Below, one piece after another: positions 52,899-61,373 of a stretch of DNA of 64,000 nt. The position numbers and the translations under genes are program-made. Location of the stretch: assembly GCA_903837525.1 (NCBI GenBank), contig CAILUU010000005.1, positions 27,648-91,647 on the forward strand. Direction: 5' to 3'. Position 1 is the stretch's first letter, and every line of letters starts with the position of its first letter. The DNA is from an uncultured Bacteroidota bacterium (lineage in GTDB: Bacteria; Bacteroidota; Bacteroidia; Chitinophagales; Chitinophagaceae). Under the pieces are notes generated by a model. It was not told the origin of the DNA, searched no databases, and saw only the letters and a program-made list of their open reading frames with translations.

Positions 52899-53561
52899 TT
52901 ATTCAATAGCTGCATTCAGAAAATCAAGCATTGGCTTTAATTGCTTAAAAGTGCTTTCAATATTTTTTAGTATTTTTTTATCGGTAAGTGCTGCATTGGT
53001 TAAGGGTACACTTGCTATAAAACTCTTCATTTTTAAATAAGCAATTGCAGGGTTTGTTTCGTCATACCCTTTTGGTGGTCGTACTAAATAATCTACCCCT
53101 TCAACACCATTAGTAAAAACTTTTTTGAATGATTTACTAAATACAATTTTTTTAAATTCGGTAAAATTATAATCAATTTCTTGCCTTATTTTATTTAAGT
53201 CTGGAGGCATTGGCATATACAAACCGCCGCCTAAAAAACTTTTTCCAGCTTCTACATGTAAGTAATAACCTGCATTCTGTACTTTTTTTCCTCCCTTATT
53301 AAAACTTGCACCCATATTGTTTTTGTAGGGGCTTTTATCTTTACTAAAACGTACATCTCTATTAATTCTAAATACACATTTTTTTGGCTCAAGGCCAATT
53401 AAGCTGTTATCAAAAGTGGTAACTAATTGTATGGTTTTATCTACCAGTTGTAAAAAATCTGCTTTAGCTTCTTCGTATTTTTTTCGGTTAGCATCAAACC
53501 ACAGCTTATTGTTATTTTTAGTTAATTGTGCTAAAAAATTTATTGTAGAGGGTTGTAACAT
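52899..53561 (-). CDS. DUF2461 (TIGR02453) family protein
   Basis: A 220-residue soluble protein. It opens LQPSTINFLAQLTKNNNKLWFDANRKKYEEAKADFLQLV and continues with FRINRDVRFSKDKSPYKNNMGASFNKGG and GYYLHVEAGKSFLGGGLYMPMP, the characteristic run of the DUF2461 family. Its function is not known. The ATG at 53561 is preferred to one at 53591, because the family begins with LQPST and the extra residues are atypical. Its end lies three bases past the stop of the converging rhomboid-like gene, and a complete inverted-repeat element lies upstream of its start. Confidence 0.9.
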   Translation of the reverse strand: MLQPSTINFLAQLTKNNNKLWFDANRKKYEEAKADFLQLVDKTIQLVTTFDNSLIGLEPKKCVFRINRDVRFSKDKSPYKNNMGASFNKGGKKVQNAGYYLHVEAGKSFLGGGLYMPMPPDLNKIRQEIDYNFTEFKKIVFSKSFKKVFTNGVEGVDYLVRPPKGYDETNPAIAYLKMKSFIASVPLTNAALTDKKILKNIESTFKQLKPMLDFLNAAIE

Positions 53562-53592
53562 CGTTTTAATTTTTTGCAATTTAAAAAACATT

Positions 53593-53670
53593 TGTCATTT
53601 CGACGAAGGAGAAATCTGAATGCGAACTACAATTTTCCTTTTATAGATTCCTCCTATCGTCGAAATGACA
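53593..53670. repeat. Inverted-repeat element TGTCATTTCGACGAAGGAG (copy 1)
   Basis: The left arm (53593-53617) and right arm (53645-53670, AGATTCCTCCTATCGTCGAAATGACA in reverse) pair over most of 25 bases around a 27-base loop. A very similar element is at 57133-57203, and a solo arm at 1187-1216. It sits between divergent genes (DUF2461 and the phosphatase-family gene). Confidence 0.85.
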
Positions 53671-53728
53671 GAAAAACTATTTATCATTTTAACAATAATA
53701 AAAGATGCATAATCATTAACTTTATGGT

Positions 53729-54856
53729 ATGCCTAAAAGCCTATTTAGACGATTTACCAAAAAGTTTTTTATTATTATCAATCTAATAATTGCCGTATTA
53801 TTTTTATTAGGCTGCTATAGCAATTGGTTTAACCCAACTAGCTTTTGGTTTTTAGGGTTGCTTACATTAGGTGCATTTTATTTATTACTTTTATTACTAG
53901 GCTTTATTTTATTTTGGTTATTTATAAAACCAAGTTGGTGTATTATTTCTTTAGCAACTATGCTTTTAGCGTACAAGCCTATTACACAAATTATTCCGTT
54001 GCGTTTATCCTCCTCATTTGTAAAAACAAAACAACCCAATAACATAAGGGTAATGAGTTGGAATGTGGAGCATTTTGATATTTTAGAATATAAAACACAT
54101 CCAGAAAAAAAACAGCAAATGTTAGATTTGATAAATGAATACGAACCAGATATTGCTTTTTTTCAAGAAATGGTTGGAGGGATTAAAAATGAACAGGCTA
54201 TTAATTATATACCAAAAATGGTAAATCAATTAAATTTTGAAGATTATCATTATAGCTTTAACGATAAGTTAGATTTTGATGCTAATCATCATTTTGGTAT
54301 TATATTATTTTCAAAATACCCTATTATAAAAAAACAAACCGTACAATTTTTTCCGAACGATTATAATTCAATTTTTCAATATGCCGATGTTATAAAAGAT
54401 GCAGATACGTTTAGAGTTTTTAATATACATCTTCAATCCTTAAAATTTAGCAATAGCAATTTGCAATACATTGAAAAACCAACGGTAAAAGATGAAATTG
54501 ATTTACAAAAAACAAAAAACATTATTAGTAAATTAAAAACTGGGTTTATAAAACGTAAGGTACAAGCCGATAGAGTTGCAGAAGAAATTGCAAAAAGCCC
54601 TTACCCTGTAATAATTGGTGGCGATTTTAATGATTTAGCTAATAGTTATGCTTATAACACCATTGGTAAAAACCTAAGTAACAGTTTTGCCGAAAAGGGC
54701 AGCGGTTTAGGCCGTACCTTTAGTGGTATAAGCCCAACTTTACGTATCGATAACATTTTTACTAGCAAGCAGTTACAAGTTTTGCAATACACTTGCCTCA
54801 AAAAAAAGCTTAGTGATCATTACCCCATAATTGCCGATTTTAAATTTGTAAAATAG
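53729..54856 (+). CDS. Membrane-anchored endonuclease/exonuclease/phosphatase family protein
   Basis: A 375-residue protein. The N-terminal 95 residues hold three hydrophobic segments (IIINLIIAVLFLLG, FWFLGLLTLGAFYLLLLLLGFILFWLF, CIISLATMLLAY). A DNase I-like domain follows: RVMSWNVEHFD (about 107-117), DIAFFQEMVGG with the metal-binding Glu (about 144-154), FRVFNIHLQSL, VIIGGDFNDLANS and the final KKLSDHYPIIADF with the catalytic Asp-His. The catalytic domain probably faces the periplasm; relatives act on phosphodiesters, phospholipids or phosphoinositides. The substrate is unknown. A TAACTTTA sequence just upstream approximates the promoter box. Confidence 0.9.
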   Translation: MPKSLFRRFTKKFFIIINLIIAVLFLLGCYSNWFNPTSFWFLGLLTLGAFYLLLLLLGFILFWLFIKPSWCIISLATMLLAYKPITQIIPLRLSSSFVKTKQPNNIRVMSWNVEHFDILEYKTHPEKKQQMLDLINEYEPDIAFFQEMVGGIKNEQAINYIPKMVNQLNFEDYHYSFNDKLDFDANHHFGIILFSKYPIIKKQTVQFFPNDYNSIFQYADVIKDADTFRVFNIHLQSLKFSNSNLQYIEKPTVKDEIDLQKTKNIISKLKTGFIKRKVQADRVAEEIAKSPYPVIIGGDFNDLANSYAYNTIGKNLSNSFAEKGSGLGRTFSGISPTLRIDNIFTSKQLQVLQYTCLKKKLSDHYPIIADFKFVK

Positions 54857-54906
54857 TAGTATCTTTAACCAATAATGAAAAAATACTCTTCATATTTACA
54901 ATTGTG

Positions 54907-54936
54907 TTGCCCTTGCGGCATTCTATAATATCTTTG
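54907..54936 (+). promoter_or_regulatory. Promoter of cysS
   Basis: TTG (54907-54909), 19 bases, then TATCTTTG (54929-54936), giving a leader of about 70 bases. A second weaker box, TAAATTTA (55000-55007), is just before the start codon. Confidence 0.55.
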
Positions 54937-55011
54937 TTGTTACACAGCATTTAATATTCAAATCTTTTAGCTTTTATTAAACACCAAATGTGTTGTTCTT
55001 AAATTTAATTT

Positions 55012-56499
55012 ATGTCTTTAAAAATATATAACACCTTAACCAGAGAAAAAGAAGTATTTACTCCTATTAACAAAGGCTATGTAGGCATGTATGTATGTGG
55101 ACCAACGGTGTATAGCGATGTACACTTAGGCAACTGCCGTACATTTATTTCGTTTGATATTATTTATAGATACTTAAAATATTTAGATTATAAAGTACGC
55201 TATGTACGTAATATTACCGATGCTGGACATTTAGAGGGCGATAGAGATTTAGGCGATGATAAGTTTACCAAAAAAGCAAAGTTGGAAAATTTAGAGCCAA
55301 TGGAAATTGTACAAAAATATACGTTGGGATTTCATGATGTAATGCGAATGTTAAATACTTTGCCGCCAAGCATTGAGCCAACGGCAACTGGGCATATTAC
55401 CGAGCAAATAAAAATGACGGAACAAATTATTACCAATGGTTATGCATACGAAGTAGGTGGTACCGTTTATTTTGATGTTGAAAAATATGATAAAGAAAAA
55501 CCTTATGGCATTTTAACCAACCGAAAATTAGAAGATTTACTAGAAGGTACTAGAGACCTTGGTGGACAAGAAGAAAAAAGAGGTAGGTTAGATTTTGCCC
55601 TTTGGATAAAAGCTAAGCCAGAACATTTAATGCAATGGCCAAGCCCTTGGGGAATGGGTTTCCCAGGTTGGCATATAGAGTGCAGCGCTATGAGTGAAAA
55701 ATATTTAGGTAAAAAATTTGATTTACATGGTGGTGGAATGGATTTAGCAGCTACACATCATACCAACGAAATTGCACAAAACCAAGCTTGCAATAATACA
55801 AGCCCAGCCAATATTTGGATGCACACTAACATGCTTACCGTAAATGGTGCAAGAATGAGCAAAAGCGCTGGCAATGGTTTTTTGCCAGGTGAGTTATTTA
55901 CAGGTAACCACCCTTTGTTAGATAAGGCCTACAGCCCAATGGTGGTTAAGTTTTTTATGTTGCAAACACACTACCGTAGTACGTTAGATTTTAGTAACGA
56001 AGCATTACAAGCAAGTGAAAAAGGTTTAAAGCGTTTGTGGGAGGCATATGAATTTATAGGTAAGGTTGAGCATGTTGAACGTGTTGAAAATATTGATGCT
56101 GAATTAAACGATAAAATTTTAGCCGCATTAAACGAGTTTGATACTAGTATGAACGATGATTTTAACACAGCAAAAGTATTAGCCAATATGTTTGAGTTAG
56201 TTCCCATTATTAATTCTATAAAAGATAAATTGATTGATATTAATACCATTCAATCCTCTACCATAACATTAATACAACAAAAATTTAAATGTTATTTAGA
56301 AGATATTTTTGGTTTACTACCTATTAACGAAATAACGAATAGTAAATTAAATGAAGTAGTGAATTTGTTAATTGAAATTAGAAAAGAAGCAAAAAATAAA
56401 AAAGATTTTGCCACCTCAGATAAAATACGAAATCAATTAGCCGAAATGGGTATTAACTTAAAAGATGAAAAGGGTGGAGAAATGACCTGGAGTTTATAA
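55012..56499 (+). CDS. cysS: Cysteinyl-tRNA synthetase
   Basis: Charges tRNA-Cys. The 495-residue class I synthetase has the HIGH-equivalent in GPTVYSDVHLGNCRTF (about 31-46) with the zinc Cys in YVCGPT, FPGWHIECSAMS with the second zinc Cys, HHTNEIAQN and the KMSKS-equivalent RMSKSAGN (about 282-289). The C-terminal DALR-like helical domain (about 330-480) ends normally. The zinc ligands and both signatures are intact. A terminator-like hairpin follows at 56521-56558. Confidence 0.97.
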   Translation: MSLKIYNTLTREKEVFTPINKGYVGMYVCGPTVYSDVHLGNCRTFISFDIIYRYLKYLDYKVRYVRNITDAGHLEGDRDLGDDKFTKKAKLENLEPMEIVQKYTLGFHDVMRMLNTLPPSIEPTATGHITEQIKMTEQIITNGYAYEVGGTVYFDVEKYDKEKPYGILTNRKLEDLLEGTRDLGGQEEKRGRLDFALWIKAKPEHLMQWPSPWGMGFPGWHIECSAMSEKYLGKKFDLHGGGMDLAATHHTNEIAQNQACNNTSPANIWMHTNMLTVNGARMSKSAGNGFLPGELFTGNHPLLDKAYSPMVVKFFMLQTHYRSTLDFSNEALQASEKGLKRLWEAYEFIGKVEHVERVENIDAELNDKILAALNEFDTSMNDDFNTAKVLANMFELVPIINSIKDKLIDINTIQSSTITLIQQKFKCYLEDIFGLLPINEITNSKLNEVVNLLIEIRKEAKNKKDFATSDKIRNQLAEMGINLKDEKGGEMTWSL

Positions 56500-56520
56500 A
56501 TTACTTTTAAATAAAATGGG

Positions 56521-56558
56521 GGGTTAAAAGGCACAGAAAAACGGTATCCTTTTAACCC
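56521..56558 (+). terminator. Terminator-like hairpin after cysS
   Basis: GGGTTAAAAGG (56521-56531) and CCTTTTAACCC (56548-56558) are perfectly complementary around a 16-base loop and are followed by a T-rich TTTTATTTTG. It lies between converging genes (cysS and the free-Met-sulfoxide reductase) and could serve both. Confidence 0.7.
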
Positions 56559-56623
56559 TTTTATTTTGTATTGCTAGCCAGTTTAATAAAAGTTAAACAA
56601 CTCACACTTTTAATTTATACAGT

Positions 56624-57112
56624 TCACTCAACCATCTCCACCACCATCTCCAAATAAACTTTATCTACCTCATCAAATTGATCAAGTAATTCGCTATCTA
56701 CATCTAACACGCCAACAACACTATTATTACGAATAATGGGTACTACAATTTCGCTTTTGCTTAAACTGCTGCAAGCAATATGACCAGGAAATTTTTCAAC
56801 ATCGGGCACTATTAATGTTTGTGCTTGTTGCCAACTTGCTCCACAAACTCCTCTATTTTTGCGTATTCTTGTGCATGCTATTGGCCCTTGAAATGGACCT
56901 AATACTAATTCATCATCATTACCATCTACCGTTTTTTTAACTAAATAAAAACCAACCCACAACCATCCAAATTGCTCTTTTAATGCTGCAGTAATATTAG
57001 CAAGGTTGGCTATTAAATCTGGCTCGCCGGTTAACACCGCTTCTATTTGCGGTAATAACGATTGGTAAATTTCTTCTTTTGTGCCTTGTGTTATTTGTAG
57101 ATGTTCTGCCAT
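56624..57112 (-). CDS. msrC: Free methionine-(R)-sulfoxide reductase (GAF domain, MsrC/fRMsr)
   Basis: A 162-residue GAF-domain enzyme that reduces free Met-R-sulfoxide with thioredoxin. The three catalytic cysteines are in place: Cys80 in GPIACTRI, Cys90 in GVCGASW and Cys114 in GHIACSSLSKSEIVVPI, matching the 84/94/118 pattern of the E. coli protein. The WVGFYLV and DVDSELLDQFD segments also fit. A TACCTTTG box (57117-57124, minus) ends four bases before the start. It complements the periplasmic MsrB encoded at 24823, giving repair of both free and protein-bound methionine. Confidence 0.92.
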   Translation of the reverse strand: MAEHLQITQGTKEEIYQSLLPQIEAVLTGEPDLIANLANITAALKEQFGWLWVGFYLVKKTVDGNDDELVLGPFQGPIACTRIRKNRGVCGASWQQAQTLIVPDVEKFPGHIACSSLSKSEIVVPIIRNNSVVGVLDVDSELLDQFDEVDKVYLEMVVEMVE

Positions 57113-57116
57113 TTGG

Positions 57117-57124
57117 CAAAGGTA
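57117..57124 (-). promoter_or_regulatory. Bacteroidota -7 box upstream of the free-Met-sulfoxide reductase
   Basis: TACCTTTG on the minus strand, four bases before the start at 57112. The complete inverted-repeat element at 57133-57203 occupies the position where a -33 element would be sought. Confidence 0.45.
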
Positions 57125-57132
57125 AATAAACT

Positions 57133-57203
57133 TGTCATTTCGACGAAGGAGAAATCTATACCACTACAAAACATAAAGAGATTTCGCCTTCGTCGAAATG
57201 ACA
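57133..57203. repeat. Inverted-repeat element TGTCATTTCGACGAAGGAG (copy 2)
   Basis: Left arm 57133-57157 and right arm 57179-57203 are nearly perfect complements over 25 bases, with a 21-base loop. The arms match copy 1 at 53593-53670 almost base for base while the loop differs, as expected for a mobile or structurally selected hairpin. Confidence 0.88.
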
Positions 57204-57210
57204 GGATTAA

Positions 57211-57240
57211 AAAGCCGCTAAAATTTAACTTAGCGGCTTT
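57211..57240 (-). terminator. Intrinsic terminator after the S46 peptidase gene
   Basis: AAAGCCGCTAA (57211-57221) and TTAGCGGCTTT (57230-57240) form an 11-base perfect stem with an 8-base loop; read leftward the stem is followed by T-rich sequence. It is 29 bases past the leftward S46 stop. Confidence 0.85.
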
Positions 57241-57269
57241 ACATTTTTCTTTCCTTAGTGGGGTGGAAA

Positions 57270-59432
57270 CTATCTCACCAACTTTAATTCATCTATTAAA
57301 TTTTTAGCACCACCCAATTTATCTATACACCATAATACATAGCGTACATCTACACAAATAGTACGGTTTAAATCTTTATCAAATGCGATTTTGTGGCTTA
57401 GGGCTTCGTAGTTACCATCAAAAGCCAACCCTAATAAATTACCGTTTGCATCAATAACTGGTGAGCCACTATTGCCACCGGTTATATCGTTAGTGGTAAT
57501 AAAAGTAACTACTAAATCTTTTGTACGCTTATCGATATATTGCCCAAAATCTTTTTTGCGCAACAAGTCAACTTGCTTTGCTGGTAAATCAAATTCGTAA
57601 TCGCCGGCTTTATATTTTTCTAAAATTCCTTTGCTTGTACAAACGTAATCGTAAAATACCGCATCTCTTGGGCGATAGCTTTTTACATTGCCATAACTTA
57701 CTCTCATACTAAAATTAGCATCGGGGTACATTTTATTTACGGCGGCTGGGTTCATTTCCATAATGCCTTTTAAATACGCTTTGCCCAACTCATTATTTTT
57801 ATTTACAAATGCAGTATACGTTGGGGCATATTTAACATTGTAATTTTTTGTAAACGCTGCTGCATAAGCAAAAGCAGGGTCATCTTGCAAGGTTGTTGCT
57901 AAAGGGTCTTTTACAAAAGCCGCCCATTTAGCATCGTCTAATATCATGGTATTTGAAAAAACACTCTTTGCCCATTTTTGGTAGGTTGCCTCTTCTTTTA
58001 AACTACCAAAAGTGCCTTTCATGCCTTCGTAAAAACCAATGGGGTGTTGGTTTTTATCAACATCATTATAATACATCATTGTAACGGCAGCCATAATTTT
58101 TTCATCGCTTGGCTTATCAGCAGCTTCTAAATAAGCAGTTCTGTTTGCTGTAGCGGCATCTAATGCTTTTTTTAAATCTGCTGCTGAGGTATTTGTTTTT
58201 AATAATTTATCTTCTAAGCTTATTAAAGCTGCGGCAAAGGCTGCTAAGGGAGAGCCCAAAATACCTTCGTTTATAAATTGGCGTTGTTTACTGTAGGGTG
58301 TCCAAGTAGCATAGTTTTTGGCATAGTGGGCAAAAATATTTTCATACTCAGGTTTGCCTTTTGCCCAACTTGTAAATTTATCTTCGTAGGCTTTTTTCTC
58401 TGCTTCGGTATTAAACTTTTTGAGTTGTTTTGTTTCTCCTTCAAAAAATTTCCAGTAGTTGGCAACGTTTGCGTAATTGCCTGCTAGTTTTAATTTTACT
58501 GCAGGGTCTTTAATCATTTGCTCATACATATACTTCAAACGCATATCTCTTAAGCCAACCAATGTTGGGTTTTCAATATCGTTTTTTAATTTTATTCCGT
58601 TGCTATTTTCGTAACGGTTTGTACTACCTGGGTAACCATATATCATTGCATAATCACCATCTTTAAACCCTTTAATGCTTACAGGTAAAAAATGCTTTGG
58701 CTTAAGCGGTGTATTATCTTTACTAAAATCTGCTGGCTTTCCATCTGCACTTCCATACACTCTAAACACACTAAAATCGCCGGTGTGCCTTGGCCACTCC
58801 CAGTTATCAGTATCGCCACCAAACTTACCAATACTTTCTGGCGGTGTACCTACCAAGCGTACATCTCTGTATCTTTTAAATACATACATAATAAATTGAT
58901 TGCCCTTAAACATACTAAATATTCTAGCTTCTAATCCATTTTCTTTATCGGCCATTTTATCGGTAATGGCCTTGTATACTTCTGGTAATTTTTTTACTCT
59001 GTCTGCCCAAGACAATCCTTTTACCGCATCCTCAACGTCTTTTGTTACATCAATAATTTTATCTAAAAATTGTACCGTTAATTTGGTTTGAATTTCTTGG
59101 TCTTTATTCATTGCATAAAAACCATCTCTTAAGTAATTATTTTGTACACTACTTGCTGTTGCAATAGCATCGTAACCACAATGGTGGTTTGTAAAAATTA
59201 ATCCTTGGCTGCTTACAATTTCACCTGTACAACCGCTTCCAAAAATTATAATAGCATCTTTTAACGATGATTTATTAACGGAGTATAATTGCTCTTTTGT
59301 TAATTTTAATCCACGTTTTACCATATCGTTATACACTTGTTGGCCTAATAACATGGGTAACCACATACCTTCGTCGGCAGTGGCTTTTAGTAGGGAGATT
59401 GTTAAAACAATCGAAACAAAAAACTTCTTCAT
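57270..59432 (-). CDS. S46 family dipeptidyl-peptidase (DPP7-like)
   Basis: A 720-residue exported serine exopeptidase that removes dipeptides from peptide N-termini, typical of amino-acid-using Bacteroidota. After a signal peptide (about 19 residues), the chymotrypsin-like fold shows FGSGCTGEIVSSQGLIFTNHHCGYDAI with the catalytic His, GDTDNWEWPRHTGDFSVFRVY with the catalytic Asp region, and Ser655 in TGGNSGSPVIDANG. The S1 residue, 18 positions after the serine, is Gly673 (LAFDGNYE); in this family Gly marks DPP7 (hydrophobic P1) and Arg marks DPP11 (acidic P1). A -33/-7 pair (59453-59485) and a strong terminator bound it as a single-gene unit. Confidence 0.95.
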   Translation of the reverse strand: MKKFFVSIVLTISLLKATADEGMWLPMLLGQQVYNDMVKRGLKLTKEQLYSVNKSSLKDAIIIFGSGCTGEIVSSQGLIFTNHHCGYDAIATASSVQNNYLRDGFYAMNKDQEIQTKLTVQFLDKIIDVTKDVEDAVKGLSWADRVKKLPEVYKAITDKMADKENGLEARIFSMFKGNQFIMYVFKRYRDVRLVGTPPESIGKFGGDTDNWEWPRHTGDFSVFRVYGSADGKPADFSKDNTPLKPKHFLPVSIKGFKDGDYAMIYGYPGSTNRYENSNGIKLKNDIENPTLVGLRDMRLKYMYEQMIKDPAVKLKLAGNYANVANYWKFFEGETKQLKKFNTEAEKKAYEDKFTSWAKGKPEYENIFAHYAKNYATWTPYSKQRQFINEGILGSPLAAFAAALISLEDKLLKTNTSAADLKKALDAATANRTAYLEAADKPSDEKIMAAVTMMYYNDVDKNQHPIGFYEGMKGTFGSLKEEATYQKWAKSVFSNTMILDDAKWAAFVKDPLATTLQDDPAFAYAAAFTKNYNVKYAPTYTAFVNKNNELGKAYLKGIMEMNPAAVNKMYPDANFSMRVSYGNVKSYRPRDAVFYDYVCTSKGILEKYKAGDYEFDLPAKQVDLLRKKDFGQYIDKRTKDLVVTFITTNDITGGNSGSPVIDANGNLLGLAFDGNYEALSHKIAFDKDLNRTICVDVRYVLWCIDKLGGAKNLIDELKLVR

Positions 59433-59452
59433 ATAGTTTATTTTTTAAGTAA

Positions 59453-59485
59453 CAAACTTAGGTATAATTTTTTGTTTGGGGGCAA
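59453..59485 (-). promoter_or_regulatory. Promoter of the S46 peptidase gene
   Basis: On the minus strand TTG (59483-59485), 22 bases, then TAAGTTTG (59453-59460), 20 bases before the start at 59432. Confidence 0.5.
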
Positions 59486-59610
59486 TGGCTTTTTATAGCT
59501 ACAGTATTGGCGATGTTCCGCTTAACAGTAGAAAAATGGGGTCTTTAAGGCCTTTTAAATAAAATGAACCATCTATGTTTTAGGTTATATAAAAAGTGTT
59601 TACTATTAGT

Positions 59611-59618
59611 TATATTTG
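59611..59618 (+). promoter_or_regulatory. Bacteroidota -7 box upstream of the second GH3 gene
   Basis: TATATTTG, 22 bases before the ATG at 59641. No clear -33 element. Confidence 0.4.
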
Positions 59619-59640
59619 TCCAAAACCTTTAGAACTATAA

Positions 59641-61167
59641 ATGGCAATAATTGATATTAGGCTTCCAAAAAGTATAGCAAGAGCACTTAACATTCCAATA
59701 AGTGATCCAAGGAGGCAACAAATAAAAGTGCTTAAAAAATTGCTTAAAAAAGCAAGGTTTACCGAATTTGGTCAGCGCTACCGTTTTGATGAAATTGGTT
59801 TTAGCAAACATCCTGGAAAAAGATTTCAACAAGAAGTACCTACATCCAATTATACTAAAATTTACGATGCGTGGTGGTATAAGGCCAAGGAAGGTATATC
59901 CGATGTTTGCTGGCCAGGAAAAATAAATTACTTTGCCTTAAGCAGTGGTACTAGCGATGCCACAAGTAAATACATACCTATAACAAAAGAATTAATACGC
60001 AGCAATACTATTACCAGTATTAAGCAACTACTTAGCATTGCCCATTACGAAAATGTACCAAAAACTGCTTTAGGAAAAGGTTGGCTGATATTGGGCGGTA
60101 GTACCGAGTTGCAAAAGGGGCCTACATATTTTGCGGGTGATTTAAGTGGTATTCAACAAAAAAATATTCCATTTTGGTTTCAAGGGTTAGGCTTGTATAA
60201 GCCAGGCAAAAAAATTGCAGCTGCAAAAGATTGGACAAAAAAATTAGAGGATGTAGTGGCAAATGCCCCTAATTGGGATATTGGTTTTATTTTAGGGGTG
60301 CCAGCTTGGCTTCAATTATGTATGGAGAAAGTTATTGAAAAGTATAACTTAAATAATATACATGAAATATGGCCTAATCTTGCTTTTTATGTTCATGGTG
60401 GGGTTGCAATGGATCCTTATAAAAAAGGATTTGAAAAGGTATTGGGCAAACCTATTACCTACATAGAAACATATTTAGCTAGCGAAGGATTTTTAGCTTA
60501 TCAAAACAGGCAAGGCGCTGTTGGTATGCATTTGGTTTTAAACAACAATATTTTTTTTGAGTTTGTACCTTTTGATGAAACCAATTTTGATAGCGAGGGT
60601 AACATGGTGGATGAGCCAGAGGCTTTAATGATTCATGAAATTGAGGAACAAAAAGATTATGCACTCTTAATAAGTACTAATGCTGGTGCTTGGCGTTACG
60701 CTATAGGTGATACCGTTAAATTAGTTAATAGAACGAATAGTGAAATAATTATTACGGGGCGTACCAAACATTTTTTAAGCCTTGTAGGTGAGCATTTAAG
60801 CGTAGATAATATGAATAAAGCGATAGAAATGGTTAGTGCGGAGTTGAATATTTCTATTCCGGAGTTTACGGTGGCTGGCATACCACACAATAACTTTTTT
60901 GCTCACCAATGGTATTTAGCTACTGATGATAAGGCTAATGCCGATGACTTACGCCAACGCATAGATGATAAACTAAAAGAATTAAACGATGATTACGAAA
61001 TAGAACGTAAGTATGCGTTAAAAGATATTTTTGTAACCGTACTACCCGAGCGAACTTTTATGGATTTTATGAAACATAAAGGTAAAATTGGCGGGCAACA
61101 TAAGTTTCCACGAGTATTAAAGGGTAGTATGTTAAAGGACTGGCAAAGTTTTTTAGAGAATTACTAA
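59641..61167 (+). CDS. GH3 family acyl-adenylating enzyme (copy 2)
   Basis: A 508-residue paralogue of the protein at 42671. It keeps the nucleotide loop ALSSGTSDATSKYIP (about 99-113), YLASEGFLAYQ (about 279-289), the late NAGAWRYAIGDTVKL (about 346-360) and the C-terminal GKIGGQHKFPRVL, which in copy 1 reads GKLGGQHKVPRLS. The two are clearly related but diverged well beyond recent duplication, so they probably use different acids or acceptors. It stands alone, between the S46 peptidase and a LysE exporter. Confidence 0.9.
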   Translation: MAIIDIRLPKSIARALNIPISDPRRQQIKVLKKLLKKARFTEFGQRYRFDEIGFSKHPGKRFQQEVPTSNYTKIYDAWWYKAKEGISDVCWPGKINYFALSSGTSDATSKYIPITKELIRSNTITSIKQLLSIAHYENVPKTALGKGWLILGGSTELQKGPTYFAGDLSGIQQKNIPFWFQGLGLYKPGKKIAAAKDWTKKLEDVVANAPNWDIGFILGVPAWLQLCMEKVIEKYNLNNIHEIWPNLAFYVHGGVAMDPYKKGFEKVLGKPITYIETYLASEGFLAYQNRQGAVGMHLVLNNNIFFEFVPFDETNFDSEGNMVDEPEALMIHEIEEQKDYALLISTNAGAWRYAIGDTVKLVNRTNSEIIITGRTKHFLSLVGEHLSVDNMNKAIEMVSAELNISIPEFTVAGIPHNNFFAHQWYLATDDKANADDLRQRIDDKLKELNDDYEIERKYALKDIFVTVLPERTFMDFMKHKGKIGGQHKFPRVLKGSMLKDWQSFLENY

Positions 61168-61373
61168 TACTTCATTACCGAGCAAACAATATCTTTATTT
61201 TTCTTTCCAAATTTATATATAGTACCAAGTGCTGTGGTAGTTATCTTTTTTAGTTGGGCTTACAGCTTGACTAATTCTATTATTTTATAGGTTGATAACG
61301 CAGCCGTTTATAAAGAATTGCTTTGCAAAAGTTAAAGAAAATAGAATAAGGTTTTTTAACGTATTTTTATTTT

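Noticed and set aside
53574-53786. Rightward 70-codon ORF at the DUF2461/phosphatase gap
   Set aside because: It is built largely from the inverted-repeat element, whose arms happen to be open in this frame.
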